NCBI RefSeq assembly: GCF_014653155.1 | Contig: NZ_BNAF01000018.1 | Coordinates: forward strand, 18,054 to 82,053 | DNA from: Sphingobacterium griseoflavum | GTDB taxonomy: Bacteria > Bacteroidota > Bacteroidia > Sphingobacteriales > Sphingobacteriaceae | Direction: 5' to 3' | Length of the DNA stretch: 64,000 nt | Shown: one piece after another, positions 9,498 to 17,614 of the stretch | Layout: each line of letters starts with the position of its first letter | Numbering within the stretch: the first letter of the stretch is position 1 | The notes under the pieces: model-generated | The model's database searches: none | What the model was told of the DNA's origin: nothing | Seen by the model: only the letters and a program-made list of their open reading frames with translations | Position numbers and translations under genes: made by a program

Positions 9498-10955
9498 ATG
9501 AAAATATTTCCCGTTTTTACCAAATCCGCCTGTTTGCAAGGACTCTTTTCTTTGCTAGTGGGATTGTTGTCCCTGTTGTCATCCTGTTCCAAAGATCGCC
9601 TTGATGTGGAGAATTTAACCATCTACCTACCTGCAGGTTCATTGAACTACAACAGCGGGGAAGCTAGTTTTGTTACGGCGCGGAGTAACGTGTTTTCGGC
9701 GTCGGGCACATCAATCCCGGTATTGCTGACCCGTCCTGTTAACCGCAATGTACAAATTATGGCGACTATAGACACGACATTACTCGCCGTGTATGACAGA
9801 ACGAATAACACCGTTTCTGAAAGGTTTCCACTAGCGGCTTTTTCCCTGGAAAATAATGGTCAGGTGTTCATTCCTGCAGGGGAGTTGCGTTCCGCTGATT
9901 CACTCCGCATCGGATTGGGACAGGTTTCGGAACTGGATTTCAGCAAGACCTATATTGTTCCAATACGTCTGAGCAGTACAGATTCCGATGTGCCCCTCAG
10001 CAGCAATCGATCGGTCATGTATGTGCGCGTAACCTTTAACCCGATTAACACCCAATTCAATGGAGTGCCGACCAACCGCATAATACCAATTTTGATCAAC
10101 AGGACTTCTACTGGCGATGTGGTCAATGGGAATGTAAACCTGGCAGCAGCTTTAAATATTCCCTTTGCTCAAAGTCTGACGGTAGCGCTGAGAGACGCTC
10201 CCGATCTTTTGGATCGGTATAACCAAGCAAACGGGACGCGTTATGTAGCTTTCCCCGCAAACAGCTATACGTTCAATCCGGCAAGCGTTTCTATTGCCAG
10301 CGGAAGCCTTCGTGCGGCAACACCCTTTGCTTTGGCACTGCGCAATACAAGCGGTTTTTTACCTGGCAATAGTTACCTGTTGCCTGTGGAGATCGTTGAC
10401 GAGGGGCCAATAGCACCACATGAACTTCGCGGCTTAGCTTATTTTTCAGTGGAGGTGCAGCTGCAGAATATCGATCCCGCCAATCCCAAACCAATGGGCA
10501 ATCGCATCGATCGTACAGCTTGGACAGCAGTGGCAAGTTCTACGGATAGCGAATTTGCTCCTATGGGCAGCCCGGCCTTGATTTTCGACAATGACCCCGC
10601 AACTGGATGGCATTCGGAACTCGTCGAGGAAGCGTTGCCCACGGTTACGTTGACCATAGATATGCAGCGGCAGCACGCGGTACGTGGTTTTACATTTACG
10701 CCTAAATATTGGGATTACTATGGCGAAAGCTTTATCTCTGCCGTAACCGGCATGCGCGTAGAAAGTAGTGATGATGGTGTGAATTGGGTTTCTCAGGGAT
10801 CCTATGTAGGTAGTATGCCCGGCGGTGCCGCCGCTGATCCGGATTATAAGAATATCAGTTTCTTTGCTGCGGTGCGCGCCCGCTATTTTCGCTTCATCAT
10901 AACAAACTATGGAGAATATGCGGCCGGGTTTGGTGAATTGGATGCATTTGATTAG
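9498..10955 (+). CDS. DUF1735 plus F5/8 type C (discoidin) domain lipoprotein
   Basis: The last gene of the locus, 485 aa, a probable surface carbohydrate-binding lipoprotein. The lipobox is LLSSC (Cys30). Two DUF1735-like beta-sandwich units appear in tandem (about 38-175 and 185-330; the second has LLDRYNQANGTRYVAFP). A C-terminal F5/8C/discoidin domain follows (about 345-485), with FDNDPATGWHSE and a closing ARYFRFIITNYGEYAAGFGELD. No enzymatic motif is seen. The gene begins 33 bp after the GH18 gene and is closed by a strong terminator at 11006-11043, which marks the end of the operon. Confidence 0.88.
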   Translation: MKIFPVFTKSACLQGLFSLLVGLLSLLSSCSKDRLDVENLTIYLPAGSLNYNSGEASFVTARSNVFSASGTSIPVLLTRPVNRNVQIMATIDTTLLAVYDRTNNTVSERFPLAAFSLENNGQVFIPAGELRSADSLRIGLGQVSELDFSKTYIVPIRLSSTDSDVPLSSNRSVMYVRVTFNPINTQFNGVPTNRIIPILINRTSTGDVVNGNVNLAAALNIPFAQSLTVALRDAPDLLDRYNQANGTRYVAFPANSYTFNPASVSIASGSLRAATPFALALRNTSGFLPGNSYLLPVEIVDEGPIAPHELRGLAYFSVEVQLQNIDPANPKPMGNRIDRTAWTAVASSTDSEFAPMGSPALIFDNDPATGWHSELVEEALPTVTLTIDMQRQHAVRGFTFTPKYWDYYGESFISAVTGMRVESSDDGVNWVSQGSYVGSMPGGAAADPDYKNISFFAAVRARYFRFIITNYGEYAAGFGELDAFD

Positions 10956-11005
10956 CGCGGACGAAAATAAAAAATCTTGCTTTAGGACAGTAGCACTTGT
11001 GGGTT

Positions 11006-11043
11006 AAGGCGTCAAACATTTGTTCCGACGCCTTCCTTTTTTT
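11006..11043 (+). terminator. Rho-independent terminator of the glycan locus
   Basis: AAGGCGTC (11006-11013) pairs with GACGCCTT (11027-11034) around a 13-base loop, followed by CC and a run of seven T. Confidence 0.8.
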
Positions 11044-11179
11044 ACGGGGTATATGCAACTGCAAAAGAAGTTTTTTGTCAGAAAATATTGCGCATTTCTG
11101 CATCGTTTAACATGTTGCTTTTTTTATTTGGATTAAGAAAGGTAATCGACATCAACAATAAATGCTATGGCAAAAAAGC

Positions 11180-11211
11180 TTGTGTATATTTATTTGAAAC
11201 ATTTACCTTTG
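11180..11211 (+). promoter_or_regulatory. Promoter of ybbR, abutting the start codon
   Basis: TTG at 11180-11182 and TACCTTTG at 11204-11211 are 21 bases apart. The -7 box ends five bases before the ATG at 11217, so transcription would begin at or next to the start codon. Confidence 0.55.
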
Positions 11212-11216
11212 TCTCT

Positions 11217-12164
11217 ATGGCGCAACCACGGATCAGCAAAGCAAAGCGACGGAAAATAGCAATTTTTTTGCGTTGCATGGGTATATCCTTTGTCGCGTGG
11301 TTGTTGTTTGCCATATCTACGGTTCAGAATTACACCATCAATGCTGGCATTTCATATGTCAACATTCCCGAAAAGAAAGCCTTTCACCCTTTGCAATCGG
11401 ATACCGTAGCCATTAAGATGAAAGTAAGTGGGTGGAAGATTTTCATGAAGCGTCTACACCCCGATACGCCGCATATCCAAGTAGATTTAAGTGGATTGAA
11501 AACCAGAAATTTTATTGTCTTTACAAATCAGCTAGGCTATATCAATAGGCAGTTTCCTGTAGATAACCAGGTGGTTGCGGTGAGCCCAGATACCTTGTTT
11601 TTTGATTTTTCCAAGCAAACGCAGCGTAAGGTTCCTGTACGTCCGCTACATAATATTCAATTTAAAAAGCAGTATGGTATTATAGGCGATACACGTTCCA
11701 ATCCAGAGTATGTTACCGTAACCGGTCCTTTGGAAGACGTGGCCAACATTGACTTTTTAGAAACAGACACCATCAAGGGCATAAATGTTGGAGCAGACAT
11801 CCGTACAGTGGCCTACCTCAATAAGCACCAAAAAAATAATATAGCTATATACCCAACGTTTTCGGAGATAAGTATTCCCGTAGGCGAGATTACGGAGAAA
11901 GTGGTGGAAGTTCCTTTGAAAGTGGAGAATGCGTCTCGGTATACATCCGTTAGAACATTGCCAAGTAAGGTGAAAATTGTTTTTTTAGTATCCCTGAAAG
12001 ACTATAATAAATGGTCGTCACGCGACTTTGAAGCTATTGTCGATATGGAAAACTGGGAAAAGAACAAGGTGCAAAGTCTCCCTGTGATCTTGACGAAAAG
12101 TCCGGAATATAGTAAAGTGATCAGTGTTGAACCACAGAATGTAGATTTTTTTGTTAGACGATGA
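11217..12164 (+). CDS. YbbR-like domain protein (CdaR-like)
   Basis: A membrane-anchored protein of 315 aa with YbbR-like beta domains. A basic N-terminus (KAKRRKIAIFLR) precedes one transmembrane helix (about 20-42). The rest would be periplasmic, with repeats of about 85-90 residues, the first containing KAFHPLQSDTVAIKMKVSGW. In Firmicutes such proteins regulate diadenylate cyclase; their role in Bacteroidetes is unclear. A TTG-initiated extension from 11088 reads through unrelated sequence and was rejected. The next gene, coaE, starts 10 bp after the stop, an arrangement often seen in Bacteroidetes. Confidence 0.85.
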   Translation: MAQPRISKAKRRKIAIFLRCMGISFVAWLLFAISTVQNYTINAGISYVNIPEKKAFHPLQSDTVAIKMKVSGWKIFMKRLHPDTPHIQVDLSGLKTRNFIVFTNQLGYINRQFPVDNQVVAVSPDTLFFDFSKQTQRKVPVRPLHNIQFKKQYGIIGDTRSNPEYVTVTGPLEDVANIDFLETDTIKGINVGADIRTVAYLNKHQKNNIAIYPTFSEISIPVGEITEKVVEVPLKVENASRYTSVRTLPSKVKIVFLVSLKDYNKWSSRDFEAIVDMENWEKNKVQSLPVILTKSPEYSKVISVEPQNVDFFVRR

Positions 12165-12174
12165 AGGTTATACT

Positions 12175-12777
12175 ATGGGGATTAAAGTAGGAATTACGGG
12201 CGGTATTGGAGCAGGTAAAAGCTATGTAGCCAAGATCTTTCAAGCACTGGGTGTTCCATTCTACAACGCCGATAAGGAGGCGAAAGATTTGATGAACACG
12301 AGTACCGGTATTCGTGGAGCACTTGTGGAGGCCTTTGGGCCATCAGTATACGATGTGGATGGTGTACTTGATCGAGCTTATTTATCTGCATTGGTGTTCA
12401 AAGATAAAGAAAGGTTGGCACAGCTGAACGCTATCGTGCACCCCGTTGTTATTAAACATGCTTCCGATTGGGCAAACCAGCAAACGTCTGCCTATTCGCT
12501 CAAAGAGGCTGCTTTACTTTTCGAAAGTGGTTCGTATAAAACATTAGATTATACGCTGTTGGTGACAGCACCAATGGCGGTTCGTATAAAGCGGGTGACG
12601 GGACGCGATGGTTTGTCCGAACAGCAGGTAGTGGAAAGAATAGACAAGCAAATGTCCGATGATGAAAAGTGTCGGCTGGCAGACTTTGTGATTATCAACG
12701 ACGAAAGCCAGCCGCTGTTGCCACAGATTTTACAATTACACAATTATTTTTTGAAAGCGTCCGCAGACAGCCTATGA
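12175..12777 (+). CDS. coaE: Dephospho-CoA kinase
   Basis: Catalyses the last step of coenzyme A synthesis, ATP-dependent phosphorylation of the 3'-hydroxyl of dephospho-CoA, in the cytoplasm. The protein is 200 aa, normal for the family. The N-terminus MGIKVGITGGIGAGKS holds the Walker A loop. The family's conserved PFYNADKEAKDLM and LNAIVHPVV segments are present, as is the lid region with RIKRVTGRDGLSEQQV. An upstream in-frame start at 12151 overlaps ybbR and adds residues absent from the family, so the ATG at 12175 is chosen. The stop overlaps the next gene's start (ATGA). Confidence 0.95.
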   Translation: MGIKVGITGGIGAGKSYVAKIFQALGVPFYNADKEAKDLMNTSTGIRGALVEAFGPSVYDVDGVLDRAYLSALVFKDKERLAQLNAIVHPVVIKHASDWANQQTSAYSLKEAALLFESGSYKTLDYTLLVTAPMAVRIKRVTGRDGLSEQQVVERIDKQMSDDEKCRLADFVIINDESQPLLPQILQLHNYFLKASADSL

Positions 12778-13727
12778 TTCTAGAAGACTTTTTGGTAAAA
12801 ACCGACGAAGGCTATTACTGCAGGTATGGCAAATTTTTTATTGACGCTCGCATGCCGGTCGCATGCAATTTGATTTCACATGCTCACGGCGACCATGCAA
12901 CAAGTGGACACCAGCGCATCTACGCCACAGCTGCAACGCTGGCTTTTATGCGACACAAATTTCCGAAGATGCGATCAGATAGTACGCATATCGTCGCTTT
13001 GCAAGAGGCCTTCCTGATTGGAGATGTTGAAATCACCTTCATTGCCGCTGGCCATATGCTCGGATCTGCTCAGGTACTGATGAAATATCAGGGGGTGGCA
13101 TACCTATATACCGGCGATTTTAAACTGCAGTTGGATCCAACTTGTGAACCGCTTAAGATTGTGCCGGCAGATGTCTTGATTACAGAATCAACCTTTGCCA
13201 ACCCCGCGATACAGCATCCGGAAGCAGAGAAAGAGATTCTGCAATTGAAAAATCGATCGAGCAACATTATGCTCGGGTGTTACATACTTGGTAAGGCCCA
13301 GCGCTTGACTGCGCTAATCAACACGTATCTGCCAGAGTGTGAGGTGTTGGTGCACCACAAGATGTATGCTGTACACCGGCTATATGAAGAGTTTGGGCCG
13401 GCTCGTCTGACATACAAGCTGTATAACCGCAAAGCCATGAAGGAAGGTCCCGCCAATAAGATTTATTTGGTTCCCCCGTTGACCTTCAACAGTTATTTCA
13501 AAGCAAAAAATGTCCTCAAGGCGTTCGCATCAGGTTGGGAACGATTGCAGCGTCAAAACGATATCGAACTTTATATATCCGATCACGTCGATTGGAAAGA
13601 TCTCCTTCACTTTATCGATAAGGTGCAACCTCGGCAGGTATGGACTGTTCACGGAGACGGGCGTCTTTTGCAACGACATTTTGCTGAAAGGTTGCTGGTT
13701 CGCGATATTTTAACGGCTAACGGTTAA
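12774..13727 (+). CDS. Metallo-beta-lactamase-fold exonuclease-like protein
   Basis: A predicted metal-dependent nuclease of 317 aa. The metallo-beta-lactamase signature HAHGDH lies at residues 36-41. Later metal-binding elements include AGHMLGSAQV, YTGDF and the C-terminal VHGD. The overall pattern (ADVLITESTFA, then a GKAQRL motif) resembles the 'ligase-associated DNA exonuclease' group and the RNA-processing exonucleases of this fold, but no ATP-dependent DNA ligase or helicase gene lies beside it here. The ATG at 12774 overlaps the coaE stop codon (ATGA), implying translational coupling. Whether the substrate is DNA or RNA is unknown. Confidence 0.8.
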   Translation: MILEDFLVKTDEGYYCRYGKFFIDARMPVACNLISHAHGDHATSGHQRIYATAATLAFMRHKFPKMRSDSTHIVALQEAFLIGDVEITFIAAGHMLGSAQVLMKYQGVAYLYTGDFKLQLDPTCEPLKIVPADVLITESTFANPAIQHPEAEKEILQLKNRSSNIMLGCYILGKAQRLTALINTYLPECEVLVHHKMYAVHRLYEEFGPARLTYKLYNRKAMKEGPANKIYLVPPLTFNSYFKAKNVLKAFASGWERLQRQNDIELYISDHVDWKDLLHFIDKVQPRQVWTVHGDGRLLQRHFAERLLVRDILTANG

Positions 13728-13800
13728 TGCTCGGCACTGTTCTTGCAGAGCGAATGTTGGATATGCACAAGCATGTTTTTAAGGAGCATAAATAAGGGAT

Positions 13801-13917
13801 ATGAACAAGTTTTTCAAAGTTTTGATCGCTGGTTGGGGCGCGAGAAAGTTAGGTTTCGGATGCCTGGGGACAGTGATCGCATTTATTATTATCTATTGGT
13901 TGCTAGGCTTCTTTTAG
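13801..13917 (+). CDS. 38-aa single-pass membrane miniprotein
   Basis: A small ORF of 38 codons, preceded by AAGGAG about 15 bases upstream. The peptide starts MNKFFKVLIAGWGARKLG, followed by a Gly-rich turn and a hydrophobic C-terminal helix ending IYWLLGFF, so it should insert in the inner membrane. It lies 73 bp after the exonuclease-like gene and ahead of a strong bidirectional terminator (13974-14007), consistent with being the last gene of the ybbR operon. The AGWGARKLG motif looks constrained, and I have an unverified impression of similar short proteins in related genomes. Function is unknown. A longer ORF in another frame over this region looks non-coding. Confidence 0.6.
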   Translation: MNKFFKVLIAGWGARKLGFGCLGTVIAFIIIYWLLGFF

Positions 13918-13973
13918 AGCCGCTAACGAGTGTTAGCGATGCTGGCCGGCCAAACAAAATTTACGGCGAATAA

Positions 13974-14007
13974 AAAAGGAGCCGATCGTACACAATCGGC
14001 TCCTTTT
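13974..14007. terminator. Bidirectional terminator
   Basis: AAAAGGAGCCGAT (13974-13986) and ATCGGCTCCTTTT (13995-14007) form a 13-bp stem with an 8-base loop, serving the + strand ybbR group and the convergent purH. A smaller hairpin GCTAAC-GAGT-GTTAGC lies just upstream at 13922-13937. Confidence 0.85.
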
Positions 14008-14033
14008 CATATTTAAGCGGCAAGCACTTACAA

Positions 14034-15560
14034 TTAATGCTTGAAATGTCTTACGCCGGTGACGACCATAGCTATGCCTTTTTCGTTGGCCATATCGGTC
14101 GATAATTGATCTTTGATTGATCCGCCGGGCTGCAGAACAGCCGCAACGCCTGCGTCTCCCGCAATTTCCACGCAGTCCGGAAACGGAAAAAATGCATCTG
14201 AAGCCATCACGCTGCCTTTTACGTCAAAACCAAACGACTGCGCTTTTTCAATCGCCTGTCTCAACGCATCCACGCGAGATGTTTGGCCCACACCCGATGC
14301 TATTAACGTATTGTTTTTTGCAAACACAATGGTGTTCGATTTGGTATGTTTAACGATCTTATTTGCGAAACATAGATCATTTAGCTGCTCAGCAGTTGGT
14401 TTAACGGCAGTTACTGTTGTCATTGCTTCGGGCCCCTCAACCGTATTATCCTTGTCCTGCATAATGACACCGTTTAATAAGGTTTTGAACTGCGTGCCTG
14501 GAAGTTGGACGGGATTACGCTTTAATATAATGCGGTTTTTCTTCGCAGTAAGTACCGTTAGGGCATCTTCTGTATAAGAAGGAGCGATAAGCACTTCAAA
14601 AAATAAGCTGTTGATCTCCTCAGCAGTTTCGCTATCCACTTCGCCATTGGTGATTAAGACACCTCCAAATGCCGAAACAGGGTCACAAGCCAATGCATCG
14701 ATCCAAGCCTGCTTTACTGTTGGTCTTGAGGCAACGCCACAGGCATTGGTATGTTTCAGGATCGCAAACGTTGGATCAGAAAACTCGTCAATAATGGCTA
14801 CCGCCGCATCGACATCAACTAAATTATTGTAAGATAGTTCTTTGCCGTTTAGCTTGTCAAACATGACTTCCAAATCGCCAAAGAACGTGCCTTTCTGATG
14901 CGGGTTTTCACCATAACGTAGGGGTTGAGATTGTTGGACAGACTGCTTAAATACCGGTACTTCAGCGTCTTGATTGAAGTAATGAAAGATAGCTGTATCG
15001 TAATGTGAAGATGTATTGAATGCACGTCTTGCAAATTCCTTCCGCTGTTCGAGTGTTGTTTGTCCTTCCTGTTCTATTAGTAACGTTTCAAGCTCCTTGT
15101 AGTCATTCTTTGAAGAAATAATGACGACATCATTGAAGTTTTTCGCAGCTGCACGGATCAATGAGATACCGCCAATATCGATTTTTTCGATGATATCTTG
15201 CGATGCCGCTCCAGATGCTACTGTTTCTTCAAAAGGATATAAATCCACAATAACTAAATCGATTTCTGGAATTTCATATTGGTTCAGTTGCTGTTGATCA
15301 TCTTCTAGCGGACGGCGTGCCAATATACCGCCGAAAACCTTTGGATGCAGGGTTTTTACTCGCCCTCCCAGTATAGAAGGATAACTTGTCAGGTCTTCTA
15401 CAGGTACGACGTCAACGCCTTGTTCACGGATGAACGCTTCCGTACCGCCTGTAGAGTAGAAAGTAACTCCGTATTTGTTTAACAATTGAATGAGTGGCGC
15501 TAGGTTGTCTTTGTAATATACTGACACCAAAGCATTTTTAATCTTAACAGGATGATTCAT
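14034..15560 (-). CDS. purH: Bifunctional AICAR transformylase / IMP cyclohydrolase
   Basis: Performs the last two steps of purine synthesis: formyl transfer from 10-formyl-THF to AICAR, and ring closure to IMP. The 508-aa length is normal. The N-terminal MGS-like IMP cyclohydrolase domain (about 1-190) includes YSTGGTEAFIREQG and GGRVKTLHPKVFGGILARR. The transformylase domain follows, with LRYGENPHQ, AILKHTNACGVA and the C-terminal MASDAFFPFPD. An upstream extension to 15674 encodes unrelated residues; the ATG at 15560 (MNHPVKIKNALVSVYYKD) is the family start. The gene is convergent with the ybbR group and shares its terminator. Confidence 0.97.
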   Translation of the reverse strand: MNHPVKIKNALVSVYYKDNLAPLIQLLNKYGVTFYSTGGTEAFIREQGVDVVPVEDLTSYPSILGGRVKTLHPKVFGGILARRPLEDDQQQLNQYEIPEIDLVIVDLYPFEETVASGAASQDIIEKIDIGGISLIRAAAKNFNDVVIISSKNDYKELETLLIEQEGQTTLEQRKEFARRAFNTSSHYDTAIFHYFNQDAEVPVFKQSVQQSQPLRYGENPHQKGTFFGDLEVMFDKLNGKELSYNNLVDVDAAVAIIDEFSDPTFAILKHTNACGVASRPTVKQAWIDALACDPVSAFGGVLITNGEVDSETAEEINSLFFEVLIAPSYTEDALTVLTAKKNRIILKRNPVQLPGTQFKTLLNGVIMQDKDNTVEGPEAMTTVTAVKPTAEQLNDLCFANKIVKHTKSNTIVFAKNNTLIASGVGQTSRVDALRQAIEKAQSFGFDVKGSVMASDAFFPFPDCVEIAGDAGVAAVLQPGGSIKDQLSTDMANEKGIAMVVTGVRHFKH

Positions 15561-15579
15561 TGTATGATGTTTGGAGCGG

Positions 15580-15587
15580 CAAAGATA
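15580..15587 (-). promoter_or_regulatory. Likely -7 box of the purH promoter
   Basis: On the minus strand this reads TATCTTTG, a match to TAnnTTTG, ending 19 bases before the purH ATG. No convincing TTTG -33 box is seen at the expected distance, so the call is tentative. Confidence 0.4.
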
Positions 15588-15687
15588 CAAATATTGGGCG
15601 AAATAAAATTCACTTTTTCGTTTTTTAATAGGGGTAGTTGCACACGATATTTGCGTATCTTTAATAACGACCAATAACTCATGTTAT

Positions 15688-16875
15688 ATGCTGAAAAACA
15701 TAATAATTATAAGCCTATGGTTAGGCAGTCTCGGCTTGCAGCACATTGCAGCGCAGGAAAACATTCACCCCACAGAAAAGAAACGCATGATATCACCGGA
15801 GGTTCATGCCAACAATAGCGTAACATTTCGCGTCTATGCGCCCCATGCGCAGCGATTGTCCGTTGTTGGTAATTGGATGGATCGCAATGCCACAGCAGGA
15901 GCCGGAAAGCAAGCTATGCAAAAGGAGGGAAGCTATTGGTCTTACACAACAGGAGCGTTGCCTTCGGATCTATTCCTGTATCAAATTGACGTGGATGGCG
16001 CTGTGTTTAATGATCCATTGAATGTCTATCAAATAAGGGACGTTAACAATACATTCAATTATTTCTTGACGGGAGGCGAACAAGCTGCCTGGTACAAAGT
16101 GTACGATGTTCCGCACGGAACCATGTCGACACGATGGTACAAATCACCTACGTTGGATAAGACGCGGCGTTTGACGGTATACACGCCTCCCAATTACGAA
16201 GCTGGAAAGGGAAAATACCCCGTACTTTATTTATTGCACGGCATGGGCGGCGATGAAGAAGCTTGGCCGTCTTTGGGAAGAGTGGGGCAGATCCTCGATA
16301 ATATGATCGCCTCCGCGAAGGTTAAGCCTATGCTGGTGGTCATGCCCAATGGACACGTTTCGAATACTGCTGCACCCGGCGAATCGTCGAGAGGGCAATA
16401 CCCAATAGACTTCTTCACCCCCGATGTGGGAAGTGGAAAAATGGAAGAGTCATTCTCCGATATCATAGATTTTATCGAACGTAATTATCGCGTGAAAAAA
16501 CAGAAAGCTGCTAGGGCTATTGCAGGACTGTCCATGGGAGGTTCGCACACATTGTTTATCTCGTCTTATCTGCCCCAGACATTTGACTACATTGGTCTTT
16601 TCTCTGCCGCTTTTAAAATGAACGACAATGCGGAGAATCCAGTCTTTCGTGATTTTGAAAAAAATCTAGTTCGACAGCGAGACGATGGCTATAAGCTTTA
16701 CTGGATCGGAATGGGCAAAAAAGATTTTTTATACAAAACAGGCGAGCAGTATCGTGAATTGTTGGACGACAAACAGATGAAATACACGTATTATGAAAGT
16801 GAAGGAGGCCATACTTGGTCAAACTGGCGACTGTACTTGACGGAGTTTTTACCGAAGCTTTTTCGCAACAACTAG
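15688..16875 (+). CDS. Secreted esterase, alpha/beta-hydrolase with N-terminal E-set domain
   Basis: An exported carbohydrate-esterase-like enzyme, 395 aa. A signal peptide (about 1-22, ending HIAAQ) is followed by a CBM48/E-set-type domain (about 40-130, with VTFRVYAPHAQRLSVVGNW) and an esterase-D/CE1-like hydrolase (about 150-395). The nucleophile elbow is GLSMGG with Ser282. The oxyanion region is YLLHGMGGDEEAW, and the catalytic His sits in EGGHTWSNWR near the end. This layout is shared with feruloyl and acetyl-xylan esterases of Bacteroidetes; the actual substrate is not known. It stands alone between purH (divergent) and purN (convergent), with no glycan transport genes beside it. Confidence 0.85.
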   Translation: MLKNIIIISLWLGSLGLQHIAAQENIHPTEKKRMISPEVHANNSVTFRVYAPHAQRLSVVGNWMDRNATAGAGKQAMQKEGSYWSYTTGALPSDLFLYQIDVDGAVFNDPLNVYQIRDVNNTFNYFLTGGEQAAWYKVYDVPHGTMSTRWYKSPTLDKTRRLTVYTPPNYEAGKGKYPVLYLLHGMGGDEEAWPSLGRVGQILDNMIASAKVKPMLVVMPNGHVSNTAAPGESSRGQYPIDFFTPDVGSGKMEESFSDIIDFIERNYRVKKQKAARAIAGLSMGGSHTLFISSYLPQTFDYIGLFSAAFKMNDNAENPVFRDFEKNLVRQRDDGYKLYWIGMGKKDFLYKTGEQYRELLDDKQMKYTYYESEGGHTWSNWRLYLTEFLPKLFRNN

Positions 16876-16893
16876 CCTCGTGATATCTAATCC

Positions 16894-16919
16894 AAAGGGA
16901 GATCTAGGATTTCCCTTTT
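16894..16919. terminator. Weak hairpin between convergent esterase and purN genes
   Basis: AAAGGGA (16894-16900) pairs with TCCCTTT (16912-16918) around an 11-base loop, with only a short T run on either strand. Confidence 0.45.
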
Positions 16920-16921
16920 CG

Positions 16922-17497
16922 TTAGTTGTATTTCTTTAGGAGGTTTTCGATTACTTTCGGGAAATATTGATGTTCCAATTGTTGCCCTTTAAATTTAATC
17001 GTTTCCAATGTATCTTCGGCTTCGACCTTGAATTTTGCTTGCTGGATGATTTCGCCCTCGTCGAAATTTTCATTGACAAAATGGATGGTAATGCCGTGTT
17101 CCTCTACTCCGGCTTCCAAGACGGCCTTATGCACGCGATCGCCGTACATCCCTTTGCCACCAAATTTAGGCAATAGTGCGGGATGGATATTGATAATCTT
17201 ATTTGGGAAGGCTTTAAGTAGGTTTTCTGGTACAAGCCATAAGAAGCCTGCCAATACAATTAAGTCAATTTCCAAACGTTTCAGGATATCGATAATTTCC
17301 TCTGATTCGTAAAACGTCTTGCGATCAAATACATGGGATGGAATTTCAAAGTTGTCTGCTCGCTGCAAAACATAGGCGTCGACGTTGTTACTCAACACCA
17401 ATGCCACTTCGGCCAAGCTGGAATACTTGAAGTGTTCCATGATTTTCTGTGCATTTGAACCCGAGCCTGAAGCAAAGATAGCGATGCGTTTTTTCAC
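16922..17497 (-). CDS. purN: Phosphoribosylglycinamide formyltransferase
   Basis: Transfers a formyl group from 10-formyl-THF to GAR in purine synthesis. The N-terminal ASGSGSNAQ binds the phosphoribosyl substrate. The catalytic Asn-His-Asp set lies in INIHPALLPKFGG and ENFDEGEII. The GTG at 17497 gives 191 aa and the normal KKRIAIFASGSGSN start. A TTG-initiated reading from 17539 would add 14 residues not typical of the family. It lies near purH but is separated from it by the esterase gene, so the two purine genes are not in one operon. Confidence 0.94.
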   Translation of the reverse strand: MKKRIAIFASGSGSNAQKIMEHFKYSSLAEVALVLSNNVDAYVLQRADNFEIPSHVFDRKTFYESEEIIDILKRLEIDLIVLAGFLWLVPENLLKAFPNKIINIHPALLPKFGGKGMYGDRVHKAVLEAGVEEHGITIHFVNENFDEGEIIQQAKFKVEAEDTLETIKFKGQQLEHQYFPKVIENLLKKYN

Positions 17498-17614
17498 AAT
17501 ATTGAATCTTTTGTCTTTTAAATATTGATTTGTAACCAAATATATGGTATTTTTCGGATATCTCCGCGCTTTTGCGGACTTGTTGACCTCAAATATAATA
17601 TCAAGAAGTAAATA

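Noticed and set aside
13743..13973. 76-aa plus-strand ORF over the 38-aa miniprotein
   Set aside because: A different frame from the miniprotein, with no motif; the shorter frame has a ribosome-binding site and a proper membrane helix.
14113..14577. 154-aa plus-strand ORF inside purH
   Set aside because: Fully antisense to conserved purH sequence; no protein-like motifs.
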